Source of the DNA: an uncultured Collinsella sp.
GTDB lineage: Bacteria; Actinomycetota; Coriobacteriia; Coriobacteriales; Coriobacteriaceae
Direction: 5' to 3'
Length of the DNA: 35,455 nt
Assembly (NCBI GenBank): GCA_900541795.1
Contig: UQLC01000020.1
Span: 1 to 35,455, forward strand
Part shown: positions 25,400 through 33,543 of the stretch, one piece after another
How positions within the stretch are numbered: the first letter of the stretch is position 1
How the letters are laid out: each line of letters begins with the position of its first letter
Position numbers and translations under genes: made by a program
Notes under the pieces: model-generated
The model's input: the letters and a program-made list of their open reading frames with translations, nothing else
Databases searched by the model: none
Told to the model about the DNA's origin: nothing

Positions 25400-27319
25400 C
25401 TACTCGAGCTCAAACGCACCCGTGTACAGCTGGTAGTAATATCCGCGCTTGGCGATCAGCTCGTCGTGGTTGCCACGCTCGATGATGCGGCCGTGGTCCA
25501 GACAGATGATCGCATCGGAGTTGCGCACGGTGGACAGACGGTGCGCGATGACAAACGTCGTGCGGCCTTCCATGAGCTTGTCCATGCCGGCCTGCACGAT
25601 AGCCTCGGTGCGGGTGTCGATGGAGCTCGTGGCCTCGTCCAGAATCATCGCCGGCGGATCGGCGACGGCGGCGCGGGCGATCGAAATCAGCTGGCGCTGG
25701 CCCTGCGACAGCTGAGCGCCGTTGCCGGTGAGCATGGTGTCATAGCCGTCGGGCAGGCGGGTGATAAAGTCGTCCGCGCCCGCGAGCTTGGCCGCCGCGA
25801 TGCACTCCTCGTCGGTGGCGTCCAGGTTTCCGTAGCGGATGTTATCCATCACGGTGCCGGTGAACAGGTTCACGTCCTGCAGCACCACGCCCAGCGAGCG
25901 GCGCAGGTCTGCCTTGCGGATCTTGTTGACGTTGATGCCGTCGTAGCGAATCTTGCCGTCGGCGATGTCATAGAAGCGGTTGATGAGGTTGGTGATGGTT
26001 GTCTTACCGGCACCGGTGGCGCCGACAAACGCGACTTTCTGGCCCGGCTTGGCAAACACGGACACGCCGTGCAGCACCTCGTGGTCGGGCGTGTAGCCAA
26101 AGTCGACGTTGTCCATGACCAGGTCGCCGCGCAGCGGCACGTACTCGATCTCGCCGGTTGCGCGGTGCGGATGTTTCCACGCCCACATGCCGGTGTGGTG
26201 GTCGGCCTCCTCGAGCTGCCAGGTATCGGGGTTCACCTGAGCGTTGACGAGCGTCACATAGCCTTCGTCGGCTTCGGGCTCCTCGTCGATGAGCTCAAAG
26301 ATGCGGTCGGCGCCGGCGAGGCCCATGACCACGGCGTTGATCTGCTGCGAGATCTGACCGATCTGTCCGCAGAACTGCTTGGTCATGTTGAGGAACGGCA
26401 CCACGACGGCGATGGACAGCGTCATGCCCGAGATGCTCAGGTTGGGCACGCCCAGCGCCAGAAAAATGCCGCCTACCAGTGCGACCAGTACGTAGAGCAG
26501 GTTGCCCAGGTTCATCAGGATAGGCATGAGGATGTTGGCGTACATGTTGGCCTTCTGCGAGACCTCGAAGAGCTTTTCGTTGCGCTCGTCAAAATCGGCC
26601 TCGGCGGCAGACTCGTGACAGAATGCCTTGACGACCTTCTGGCCGTTCATGACTTCCTCGATATGACCCTCGACCACGCCGAGCTCGGTCTGCTGCGCAA
26701 TAAAGAAGCGCGCGGAGTTGGAGCCGAGCAGCTTGGTCATAAAGGTCATAAAGGCGACGCCGGCCACAATGACCAGGCACATCCAAACGCTGTAGTACAG
26801 CATGATAAAGAACACCGTGACGATGACGATGGTCGTCATGAGCAGGTTGGGCAGCGACTGGCTGATCATCTGGCGCAGCGTGTCGATGTCGTTGGTGTAG
26901 TGGCTCATGATGTCGCCGCGCTGGTGCGTGTCGAAGTAGCGGATCGGCAGGTCCTGCATGCGGTTGAACATCTTCTCGCGCAGCTTCTCCAGCGAGCCCT
27001 GCGTGACGATGGCCATGGCGCGGTTCCAGAACAGCGAGGACAGGATGCCGACGCCGTAGATGCAGGCGAGGGTGGTCACGAGCTGCAGAATCTTGGGCTG
27101 CGCGGTCGTCCAATCGCCCGACTGCCACGATTCGCTAATAATCTGCAGGGCGCTCTGAAGGAAGGTCGCGCCGATGGAGTTGATGATGGCGCAGAGCACC
27201 ACGCCGACGACGACGAGGGGCAAAAGCACGGGGTAGAAGCCAAAGAGCGTCTTGATGAGGCGCGACATGGTGCCGCCCTTGCGGTTGAGTGCGCGCTCGG
27301 CGGTCGTTGCCTTACTCAT
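25400..27319 (-). CDS. ABC exporter half-transporter, catalytic subunit (MarR-linked pair)
   Basis: A 639-residue half-transporter: a six-helix membrane domain (about residues 25-340) and a nucleotide-binding domain with Walker A GATGAGKTT (about 432), signature LSQGQ (about 535), Walker B with catalytic Glu in ILDEATSS (about 561) and a normal switch His in AHRLST (about 595). An insert of about 50 residues precedes the nucleotide-binding core (AQVNPDTWQLEEADHHTG). The start ATG 27319 overlaps the end of the upstream gene by 8 bases and has GGAAGGAGG upstream; the frame is open further but without a site. It is the active-site partner of the next entry. Substrate unknown; the linked MarR regulator suggests toxic compound export. 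Confidence 0.9.
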   Translation of the reverse strand: MSKATTAERALNRKGGTMSRLIKTLFGFYPVLLPLVVVGVVLCAIINSIGATFLQSALQIISESWQSGDWTTAQPKILQLVTTLACIYGVGILSSLFWNRAMAIVTQGSLEKLREKMFNRMQDLPIRYFDTHQRGDIMSHYTNDIDTLRQMISQSLPNLLMTTIVIVTVFFIMLYYSVWMCLVIVAGVAFMTFMTKLLGSNSARFFIAQQTELGVVEGHIEEVMNGQKVVKAFCHESAAEADFDERNEKLFEVSQKANMYANILMPILMNLGNLLYVLVALVGGIFLALGVPNLSISGMTLSIAVVVPFLNMTKQFCGQIGQISQQINAVVMGLAGADRIFELIDEEPEADEGYVTLVNAQVNPDTWQLEEADHHTGMWAWKHPHRATGEIEYVPLRGDLVMDNVDFGYTPDHEVLHGVSVFAKPGQKVAFVGATGAGKTTITNLINRFYDIADGKIRYDGINVNKIRKADLRRSLGVVLQDVNLFTGTVMDNIRYGNLDATDEECIAAAKLAGADDFITRLPDGYDTMLTGNGAQLSQGQRQLISIARAAVADPPAMILDEATSSIDTRTEAIVQAGMDKLMEGRTTFVIAHRLSTVRNSDAIICLDHGRIIERGNHDELIAKRGYYYQLYTGAFELE

Positions 27320-29126
27320 GTGCCTCGCCTCCTTCCTGGGTCTGAGCTTGCGTTGCGGATGCCTCGGTGTCGGCCTCGACGGCCCCTTCGCCCTCGGCAG
27401 ACATCTTGTTCTGCGAGGTAAAGGTCTCGCGGTAGATCTCGCTTGTCTTAAGCAGTTCATCATGGTTGCCGATCTGCGCGATGTGGCCACCCTCCATGAC
27501 GATGATGCGGTCGGCGTCCTGCACGGAGCTAATGCGCTGGGCGATGATGAGCTTGGTCGTGTTGGGCAGATAGCTTGCCAGTCCTGCGCGAATCTTGGCG
27601 TCGGTCTTGGTGTCGACGGCGCTGGTGGAGTCGTCCAGGATCAAGATCTTGGGGCGACGCAGCAGGGCACGCGCAATGCACAGGCGCTGCTTCTGACCGC
27701 CGGAAACATTGGAGCCGCCCTGTTCGATCCAGGTGTCATAGCCCTTGGGGAAGCCGTCGACAAACTCGTCGGCGCAGGCCAGGTGCGCGGCCTCGTGAAC
27801 CTCTTCGTCGGTGGCATTCGGGTCGCCCCAACGCAGGTTCTCGGCGATGGTGCCGCTAAACAGCACGTTTTTCTGCAGCACCATGGCGACCTGGTGGCGC
27901 AGAGCGTCCAAGTCGTAGTCGCGCACATCTACGCCGCCCACGCGCACGGTGCCCTCGGTGGCGTCGTACAGGCGGGCGATGAGGTTTACGAGCGTGGACT
28001 TGGCCGAGCCGGTGCCGCCGATGATGCCGATGGTCTCGCCGCTCTTAATGTGCAGGTCGATATCGTCGAGCGCCTGGCGCTTCGCATGCGCGGAGTACTT
28101 AAAGCTCACGTGGTCAAAGTCGATGGAACCGTCGGCCACCTCGAGCACGGGCTCGGCGGGATCGGCGATCGTGGGCTCGGCAGCAAGCACCTCGGTAATG
28201 CGGTGCGCCGATTCGTCGGCCATGGTCACCATGACAAAGATCATCGACAGCTGCATCAGGCTCATGAGGATCTGGAAACCATAGGTAAAGATCGAGGAGA
28301 GCTGGCCCACGTCGAACAGCGTGCCCTGGCTCGTGATGATGAGCTTGGAGCCCAGGTAGATGATGACGACAAATGCGCCGTTGACGCAGATGTTCATCAT
28401 GGGGTTGTTAAAGGCGAGCAGCTTCTCGGCGCGGGTGAAGTCCATCTGGACGTCGCGTGCGGCGGTCGCGAACTTCTCCTTCTCAAAGTCTTCGCGCACA
28501 TAGCTCTTGACCACGCGCATGCCGGTGACGTTTTCCTCGACGGACTCGTTAAGGGCGTCGTACTTGTGGAACACGCGCGAGAAGATGGGGCGCACCTTAA
28601 AGATGATAAAGAACAGTCCAAAGCCCAGCAGCGGAATGATGACCAGGTAGACCATGGCGACGCTGCCGCCCATGATAAACGCCATGGTAAAGGCGAAGAT
28701 CAAGACCAGCGGCGCGCGCACGGCGATACGGATGATCATCATAAAGGCCTGCTGTACGTTGTTGATATCGGTGGTCAGGCGCGTGACGAGCGAGGAGCTC
28801 GAGAACTCATCGATGTTGGCAAAGCTGAACGTCTGGATCTTGTAGAACAGGTCGTGACGCAGATTCTTGGCGAACCCGCAGCTTGCATGGCTGCAGGTGA
28901 CGCCGGCAGCGGCGCCAAAAGCAAGCGACGTCAGCGCGATGAGCACCAAAAAGCCTGCGGTGGGAAGCATCTCGGCTACGGTGGTGCCGTCTTTGATGGC
29001 GTCGATCAGGTTGGCGGTGATAAATGGAATCAGCATCTCGCAGAGCACCTCGCCAAGCACGAGCAATGGCGTGGCAACAGCGACTTTCATATAGTCGCGG
29101 ATGCTGCCCATGAGGGTTTTAATCAT
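27312..29126 (-). CDS. ABC exporter half-transporter, degenerate-site subunit (MarR-linked pair)
   Basis: A 604-residue half-transporter. Its nucleotide-binding domain has Walker A GGTGSAKST (about 368), signature VSGGQ (about 472), Walker B ending in Asp-Asp (ILILDDSTS, about 497) in place of Asp-Glu, and Gln in place of the switch His (IAQRISS, about 529). This matches the degenerate-site subunit of heterodimeric exporters and mirrors the pair at 202-3942. The C-terminal 35 residues are Glu/Ala/Thr rich. The start ATG 29126 overlaps the end of the MarR gene by 8 bases and has GGGAGG upstream, so all three genes are translationally coupled. Confidence 0.9.
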   Translation of the reverse strand: MIKTLMGSIRDYMKVAVATPLLVLGEVLCEMLIPFITANLIDAIKDGTTVAEMLPTAGFLVLIALTSLAFGAAAGVTCSHASCGFAKNLRHDLFYKIQTFSFANIDEFSSSSLVTRLTTDINNVQQAFMMIIRIAVRAPLVLIFAFTMAFIMGGSVAMVYLVIIPLLGFGLFFIIFKVRPIFSRVFHKYDALNESVEENVTGMRVVKSYVREDFEKEKFATAARDVQMDFTRAEKLLAFNNPMMNICVNGAFVVIIYLGSKLIITSQGTLFDVGQLSSIFTYGFQILMSLMQLSMIFVMVTMADESAHRITEVLAAEPTIADPAEPVLEVADGSIDFDHVSFKYSAHAKRQALDDIDLHIKSGETIGIIGGTGSAKSTLVNLIARLYDATEGTVRVGGVDVRDYDLDALRHQVAMVLQKNVLFSGTIAENLRWGDPNATDEEVHEAAHLACADEFVDGFPKGYDTWIEQGGSNVSGGQKQRLCIARALLRRPKILILDDSTSAVDTKTDAKIRAGLASYLPNTTKLIIAQRISSVQDADRIIVMEGGHIAQIGNHDELLKTSEIYRETFTSQNKMSAEGEGAVEADTEASATQAQTQEGGEAHE

Positions 29127-29625
29127 CCAGTTCCTCCCAGGTTACACGGATTTTATCGAGCATTTCGGCGAGGTCTTCGCGCTCGTCATGGGTGAGCGCG
29201 CTAAAGGCCCGTTCTCTAAAGCGGATGCGGGCCGCCTGGTCGATGCGGGCGTTTTCCCGGCCGGTTTCGGTCAGGCGAATGGTGAGTTGCCGTCGATCCT
29301 TGGGGTTACGGCTGCGCTCGATGAGGCCGTTGACCTCGAGCTTGGACAGGATCTCGGAAAGCGACCCCGGCTTGAGGTCAAAGTGCATGCCGAGTTCCTG
29401 CTGCGACATCTCGCCGCCGGGCTGCTTGGCCAGCAGGCAGATGATGGGCGCCTTGCCGGACACGCCTCCGCCATGAAAATGCATGTAATGGCCGCAAAAG
29501 CCCAGATTATTGAGGATGCGCTTGGCAAGCTTGTCTTCCGAGCTAACCGCTTCGGGTGCATCCGCCGACCGTGACGGGTCGCCGCCGGGCTCGTGCGAAC
29601 AAAGGCTAAGAGGTTCATCGCACAT
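29119..29625 (-). CDS. MarR-family transcriptional regulator
   Basis: A 168-residue regulator with a winged helix-turn-helix: MSQQELGMHFDLKPGSLSEILSKLE (about residues 73-97) is the recognition region and RSRNPKDRRQLTIRLT the wing. The first 35 residues (Cys, Ser, Pro, Glu rich) are an unusual extension, and HYMHFHGG before the core is a His cluster that might bind a ligand or metal. It heads an operon with two exporter genes and probably represses it until the exported compound binds. The ATG at 29625 is preceded by AAAGGA but with 13 bases of spacing, so initiation may be weak. No better start is seen. Confidence 0.85.
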   Translation of the reverse strand: MCDEPLSLCSHEPGGDPSRSADAPEAVSSEDKLAKRILNNLGFCGHYMHFHGGGVSGKAPIICLLAKQPGGEMSQQELGMHFDLKPGSLSEILSKLEVNGLIERSRNPKDRRQLTIRLTETGRENARIDQAARIRFRERAFSALTHDEREDLAEMLDKIRVTWEELDD

Positions 29626-29646
29626 GAATTAGTGCTGCTCCTTTCT

Positions 29647-29682
29647 TTAGTTAGGTAGAGGAATTGTTTTGTGCCTAACCAA
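29647..29682. promoter_or_regulatory. Candidate MarR operator
   Basis: TTAGTTAGG (29647-29655) and CCTAACCAA (29674-29682) form a 9-base inverted repeat with one mismatch. It begins at the -10 element and covers the expected transcription start of the MarR-ABC operon, as expected for autorepression. The half-site TTAGTTAG resembles known MarR boxes. Confidence 0.6.
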
Positions 29683-29709
29683 TTTAGGAGCGCATAGATT
29701 GATTGTCAA
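29681..29709 (-). promoter_or_regulatory. Sigma70-type promoter of the MarR-ABC operon
   Basis: On the minus strand a perfect TTGACA (29709-29704) and TAAATT (29686-29681) are separated by exactly 17 bases. This is the best promoter in the window, and its -10 touches the palindromic operator. Confidence 0.8.
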
Positions 29710-29726
29710 GGTACCAAACTTATTAA

Positions 29727-29754
29727 GTTACGGCGTTTTGCCAAACGCCGTAAC
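29727..29754. repeat. Perfect 12-bp hairpin in a divergent region
   Basis: GTTACGGCGTTT and AAACGCCGTAAC pair perfectly around TGCC. It lies between two divergent genes, so it is not at a gene end, and has no strong T tract. It could be an operator or a repeat element. Confidence 0.6.
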
Positions 29755-29841
29755 CGCTCGACTCCGCTCACGACGTCCCCTGCGCTACACTTAGTCGCAC
29801 TGTGGCGCTGCCGCGCCGCGCCCGAACCAAGGGAGACACTC

Positions 29842-30666
29842 ATGAAGAACACTCAGCTGCTGCTGATCAACGATATGTGCGGCTACGGCAAGGTCGCGCT
29901 TTCCGCCATGCTGCCGGTGCTGTCGCACATGGGCTACCGCATCCATAACCTGCCGACGGCGCTCGTTTCCGACACGCTCAATTACCCCAAGTTCTACATC
30001 CACGACACCACCGAGTACGTGCGCCAAAGCCTCGCTATCTGGGAGGAGCTCGGTTTTGAGTTCGACGCCATCTCGACCGGCTTTATCGTGACCGAGGAAG
30101 AGACGCGCATCATCTCGGACTTTTGCCACCGCCGTGCGCAAAAGGGCACCAAGGTGTTCGTCGATCCCATCATGGGCGACAACGGCAAGCTCTATGCGGG
30201 CGTGCCCGAGTCCACGATTGGTCTTATGAGGCACCTGCTGGAGTGCGCAGACTACGCGGTACCCAACTATACCGAGGCGTGCCTGCTTGCCGATAGGCCT
30301 ATCGCCGAGCAAATAACGCCCGATGAGGCCCGCGTCCTTGTGGACGCCGTGCGCGAGCTGGGTGCCAAGTCTGTGGTCATTACGAGCGCCGTGGTCAATG
30401 GCACGAACGCGGTTATCGGTTACGACCATGTAGCGGGGGAGTACTTCACGATTCCCTTTGAGCTCATTCCGGTCTATTTCCCGGGCACGGGCGACACGTT
30501 CTCGGCGGTGCTCGTCGGCCGCGTTATGGCAGGTTGGAGTCTGCAGCGCGCAACGGCCGATGCCATGCGTGTGGTGGCTGAGCTTATCGAGCGCAATGCC
30601 GACCAAGAGGACAAGTCCGCCGGCCTGCCCATCGAGGCCTGCCTGGATGTGATTGACCATGAGTAA
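29842..30666 (+). CDS. Pyridoxamine/pyridoxal kinase-like protein
   Basis: A 274-residue ribokinase-fold kinase of the PdxK/PdxY type. The N-terminus LLLINDMCGYGKVALSAMLPVL matches the substrate-binding start (SxxxxGxxG region), VFVDPIMGDNGKLY (about 110-123) the phosphate/metal region, VPNYTEA the following strand, and GTGDTFSA the anion hole with catalytic Asp218. It phosphorylates vitamin B6 vitamers with ATP in the cytoplasm, or a similar pyrimidine. The ATG has AAGGGAG 8 bases upstream. The next gene overlaps it by 8 bases. Confidence 0.85.
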   Translation: MKNTQLLLINDMCGYGKVALSAMLPVLSHMGYRIHNLPTALVSDTLNYPKFYIHDTTEYVRQSLAIWEELGFEFDAISTGFIVTEEETRIISDFCHRRAQKGTKVFVDPIMGDNGKLYAGVPESTIGLMRHLLECADYAVPNYTEACLLADRPIAEQITPDEARVLVDAVRELGAKSVVITSAVVNGTNAVIGYDHVAGEYFTIPFELIPVYFPGTGDTFSAVLVGRVMAGWSLQRATADAMRVVAELIERNADQEDKSAGLPIEACLDVIDHE

Positions 30667-30988
30667 TGCTGGCGAGAGCGGCGTCAAGCCTGCGGGCGAG
30701 AACAGGCCGCTCGGCGCGCCGCGTGGCAAGCGTCCGCGTATCCGCGTGAGCTGCGTGGATCAGCTGGGTGCGTGCCGCTGCCACCATGGTCACAAGCCCG
30801 GCGACGTCTTCGACTTCGACCGCGATCGCGGCAAGATGTGCGCCATGGCCTGTCACGTGGGCTTTCCCTATATCGATATCCTGCGCTATGGCGGAACCGT
30901 GCCTGGCAACGAGCCCGGCACGGCAAAGTTCTGCTGCCCCGAAGTCGATACACTGAACGTCTGGCTTGCCGAGATCGTCGACGAGTAG
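30659..30988 (+). CDS. TIGR04076-like small cysteine-rich protein
   Basis: A 109-residue protein. After a flexible basic N-terminus, RIRVSCVDQLGACRCHHGHKPGD, KMCAMACH and YGGTVPGN...KFCCPEVD resemble the TIGR04076 family: a small domain with several conserved Cys that may bind metal. Function of that family is not known. The ATG at 30659 overlaps the kinase stop (ATGAGTAA), so the two are coupled and may share a pathway; a TTG two codons upstream is less likely. It ends 2 bases before a large palindrome. Confidence 0.7.
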   Translation: MSNAGESGVKPAGENRPLGAPRGKRPRIRVSCVDQLGACRCHHGHKPGDVFDFDRDRGKMCAMACHVGFPYIDILRYGGTVPGNEPGTAKFCCPEVDTLNVWLAEIVDE

Positions 30989-30990
30989 TC

Positions 30991-31083
30991 GAGCGTGGAT
31001 TTTCTCCCGTTTAGAGCGCACTTGAACACTCAAAGTGGGAGAAAATCCACGCTCATTTTTCATGCGGGAGATTATCCACGCTC
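30991..31083. terminator. Palindromic terminator with a third half-copy
   Basis: GAGCGTGGATTTTCTCCC (30991-31008) pairs perfectly with 31037-31054 around a 28-base loop and is followed by ATTTTT. A third copy of the right arm, with two mismatches, follows at 31066-31083. It sits between convergent genes (TIGR04076-like, + and phosphatase, -) and probably terminates both. Confidence 0.8.
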
Positions 31084-31120
31084 ATTTCGCGCCGAAGGCG
31101 TGGCCCGCGACCTCGCTTGC

Positions 31121-31567
31121 CTACAGCTGCTCGAGCATCGCCGTGCAGCCGGCGAGCACGTCGCGGTAGGTGGCATCGAAGTTGCCGGTGTACCAGGGAT
31201 CGGCCACGTCGCCGGGGCGCTCGGTCCAATCGAGCAAGCGCGTAATCTTGCCGTCGGAGTCGTCGCCAAAGATGCGACGCAGGCCACGCGCGTTCTCAGC
31301 ATCCATATAGACAATGTGATCCCAGTCGCCATACTCCGCGCGACGCACCTGACGGGCACGGTGCGCAACGACGGGAATCCCGACTTCACGCAGCTTGGCA
31401 ACCGTGCCATGATGCGGCGGGTTGCCGATCTCCTCGGTCGAGGTCGCAGCGGAGTCAATGACAAACTCGCCTGCGCGCCCGGCGCGCTGCACCAGCTCGG
31501 TAAACACCGACTCAGCCATCGTCGAGCGGCAGATGTTGCCGTGGCATACGAACATGATTCTGTGCAT
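31121..31567 (-). CDS. Low-molecular-weight protein tyrosine phosphatase
   Basis: A 148-residue LMW-PTP. The active-site loop VCHGNICRS places nucleophile Cys8 and Arg14 at the N-terminus, and the general acid Asp is in VADPWYTG (about residue 122). Such enzymes dephosphorylate tyrosine kinases of capsule synthesis or stress proteins. The start is set at ATG 31567 because the P-loop then begins at the usual residue; an in-frame ATG at 31585 would add six residues and has a weaker site. Its upstream region borders the integrated element, which may have replaced or altered its native promoter. Confidence 0.9.
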   Translation of the reverse strand: MHRIMFVCHGNICRSTMAESVFTELVQRAGRAGEFVIDSAATSTEEIGNPPHHGTVAKLREVGIPVVAHRARQVRRAEYGDWDHIVYMDAENARGLRRIFGDDSDGKITRLLDWTERPGDVADPWYTGNFDATYRDVLAGCTAMLEQL

Positions 31568-31685
31568 CCTTGGACTTCCTCTCATATATCAGGATTTCCG
31601 CAGGTGATAAATGCTGTTCGTATGTCATCGCCCAGTCGCGGAATCCCGAATCGACTCGTGTATGAGCGGATATTTTCCGCCGCAA

Positions 31686-31726
31686 AAGTTGTAAATTCGG
31701 TTGTAAACCTCGCGGATTTACAACTT
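31686..31726. promoter_or_regulatory. Candidate integrase arm-type binding sites
   Basis: AAGTTGTAAATTC (31686-31698), GGTTGTAAAC (31699-31708) and, inverted, GATTTACAACTT (31715-31726) lie between the integrase stop and the chromosome. From memory, the Tn916 integrase N-terminal domain binds repeats near the element ends of the form AGTAGTAAATTC, which differ from the first site here at one position. This placement and spacing fit arm-type sites. Confidence 0.55.
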
Positions 31727-31739
31727 CGTACACTTTAGC

Positions 31740-32945
31740 TTACGCGGCACCATCCGTCATGCGGAGCATGTCGCCCCTCACGTCCTCGAATCCAAGGTGG
31801 GTGTACGTGTTGTATGTCACGCTAATGTCCGAGTGCCCCATGATGTACTTGAGCTTCGCGGGGTCCATCCCCTTGCGAGCCATCTTGGAGCAGAACGTGT
31901 GTCGGCATACATGCGGGGTAATCTTGGGAAGCCCCTTCTTGTAGATGCTATTGTGCTTGCGGAGGGAGAGCTGGAAGTACTTCTCCCAGTGCATCGCAAC
32001 CTTCGGCATGTCGTTTTTGTCTAGAAGCAGGAATCCGCTCACTCCGTTAACGACGGGCTCGACAGGTGGGTTGGCACGTTTTTGAAGGATTGCCTTGAAG
32101 CATTCTTTGACTTCCTCGGACATGGGTACGTATCGCTCGCCGCTTTTCGTTTTGGGGCGTTCGATGTAGTACCTCATATCGCTGCCCCTCTGCAGCTGCT
32201 TGTTGACGCGGATGCTTCCGTTTTCGAAGTCGAGGTCAGATTTTGTGAGGCCGCAGAACTCCGAGATGCGCAGCCCCGTGTTGAAGAGGATGTAGAACGC
32301 TTCATAATATCGCGAGTAATGCTTATCTCCCTTGATGAAATCGAGGAACCTGCGCTCGTCCTGTGGGGACAAGGCCTCGCGCGCAATGGAGTCATTGACG
32401 AGTACGGTGGCAAGCTCGAAGTTGAACGGGTTGCGCCTGATGAGGTCGTCTTCCTCCGCTAGCTGGAAAGCTGGGCGAAGCACTCCTCGAATGCAATGAA
32501 TCGCGCTGTAGCTTTTCCCGAGTTCGCCTTGAAGATAGATGAGCCAATTCTTCGCGTCGAGCGTCGTTACATCGCCGATCTTCCTGCTTCCGAACTCGTC
32601 CTTGGCGAGAAAGTTCATAACCGTCTTATAGCCCGCGCGCGTAGTCGGGCGCACCGCCGTCTTGGTCGCGACGTACTTTTCAACCAATTCGAGAACGGTC
32701 ATCCCGCTTGGTGCAACGCGGTCAAACAGATCGCGTTGCACCTGCTTCTCGATTTCGCGGAGGCACGGCCCCGACTTTTTGCCCTTGGGAGGGAGGTCGT
32801 GCGTGGTAAGCGTCCACGAGTACTTGTACTTCGTCTTGCCTTTCACGTCTTTGAATTTGAAATAGTACTGGCCGTTCGGGCGCTGCCCCTCTCCTTGGCG
32901 AAGGATGCGCCCCTTGCTGTCTTTCCTCGTGGGCACTCTTGTCAT
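31740..32945 (-). CDS. int: Tn916-family tyrosine integrase
   Basis: A 401-residue integrase close in length to Tn916 Int (405). The N-terminal three-stranded arm-binding domain is seen in SKGRILRQGEGQRPNGQYYF (about residues 10-29); a SAM-like core-binding domain follows (about 85-180), and then the catalytic domain with Arg226 in TGLRISE, His345 and Arg348 in HVCRHTF, His in MGHSDIS, and nucleophile Tyr381 in TYTH. All catalytic residues are present, so it should be active. Start ATG has AAGGAG upstream. It lies downstream of the excisionase-like gene, next to the presumed element end. Confidence 0.95.
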   Translation of the reverse strand: MTRVPTRKDSKGRILRQGEGQRPNGQYYFKFKDVKGKTKYKYSWTLTTHDLPPKGKKSGPCLREIEKQVQRDLFDRVAPSGMTVLELVEKYVATKTAVRPTTRAGYKTVMNFLAKDEFGSRKIGDVTTLDAKNWLIYLQGELGKSYSAIHCIRGVLRPAFQLAEEDDLIRRNPFNFELATVLVNDSIAREALSPQDERRFLDFIKGDKHYSRYYEAFYILFNTGLRISEFCGLTKSDLDFENGSIRVNKQLQRGSDMRYYIERPKTKSGERYVPMSEEVKECFKAILQKRANPPVEPVVNGVSGFLLLDKNDMPKVAMHWEKYFQLSLRKHNSIYKKGLPKITPHVCRHTFCSKMARKGMDPAKLKYIMGHSDISVTYNTYTHLGFEDVRGDMLRMTDGAA

Positions 32946-32960
32946 CTCCTCTCCTTATGG

Positions 32961-33000
32961 ATGTGCCCCGATGCTGCTTCGCTGGTGCATCGGGACACAT
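32961..33000. repeat. 14-bp hairpin between the excisionase-like gene and int
   Basis: ATGTGCCCCGATGC and GCATCGGGACACAT pair with one mismatch around a 12-base loop, ending 6 bases before the int ribosome site. It could modulate readthrough or translation of int. Confidence 0.65.
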
Positions 33001-33043
33001 AATTGCTAGTGGTACGGGCTGCGCGGGATTGCTTTCGAGAACC

Positions 33044-33286
33044 CTAGCGACGATTCGTGTTCCAATACAGCAGATCGCTTACAAAGTAATAGCGATGAGA
33101 TGAGTCATAGCAGTGACGAAGATGCGCAGGCCCGATGCCATCACCGCTGTCTACCATCAACTGCAAAAGCCTGGTTGCCCCAAGAAACTTCTTTGCCTCC
33201 TCTTCGTCAACGACCAACATGGCATTTTCGAGCATGCTGTACACAGGGTTCTCAGACGCATCCTGAACACTTGTCTCCTTGCTCAT
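33044..33286 (-). CDS. Putative excisionase / small winged-helix protein
   Basis: An 80-residue protein. From about residue 28 it reads like an excisionase-type winged helix: EEEAKKFLGATRLLQLMVDS as the helix-turn-helix, then GIGPAHLRH, and YYFVSDLLYWN as the final strand and helix. Combined with position directly upstream of int, this suggests a recombination directionality factor, though the helix-turn-helix is divergent and the protein is less basic than Tn916 Xis. The start ATG 33286 has AAGGAGG 5 bases upstream; an in-frame ATG at 33352 has none. Confidence 0.6.
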   Translation of the reverse strand: MSKETSVQDASENPVYSMLENAMLVVDEEEAKKFLGATRLLQLMVDSGDGIGPAHLRHCYDSSHRYYFVSDLLYWNTNRR

Positions 33287-33306
33287 TCGAGCCTCCTTTT
33301 CAATCG

Positions 33307-33322
33307 GCGTTGCTTGCAACGC
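33307..33322. promoter_or_regulatory. Palindrome upstream of the excisionase-like gene
   Basis: GCGTTGC-TT-GCAACGC is a perfect 7-base palindrome 21 bases upstream of the start codon, close to the ribosome site. A candidate operator for control of xis-int transcription. Confidence 0.45.
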
Positions 33323-33543
33323 AATTTCAATTCGACCCGAGAGTGCCCGCACCGTTGCGCATCAGCAAATCGAGAAAACCCTGATAAATCAGTATTTTTG
33401 TTTGCATCCGTTCATAAATGAGGAGAAAAAAGTCAGTGCTATATTTCGAGATTCACGGGGTCTCCATACGCATGCCCTTCGCCCGTGCGCATCTCGCTTC
33501 GCTCGATGCTCGTGGGTTTATTTGTATGAAGTACGCGGGCGTT

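Noticed and set aside
31600..31680. A tRNA gene end as integration target
   Set aside because: A GGAATCCCGAATC stretch looked like a T loop, but no acceptor stem or cloverleaf can be folded around it.
31512..31733. A 73-codon leftward frame between int and the phosphatase
   Set aside because: It overlaps the phosphatase gene start, crosses the arm-type repeats and has no ribosome site. It could be a fragment of a gene cut by the insertion, but nothing recognisable supports this.
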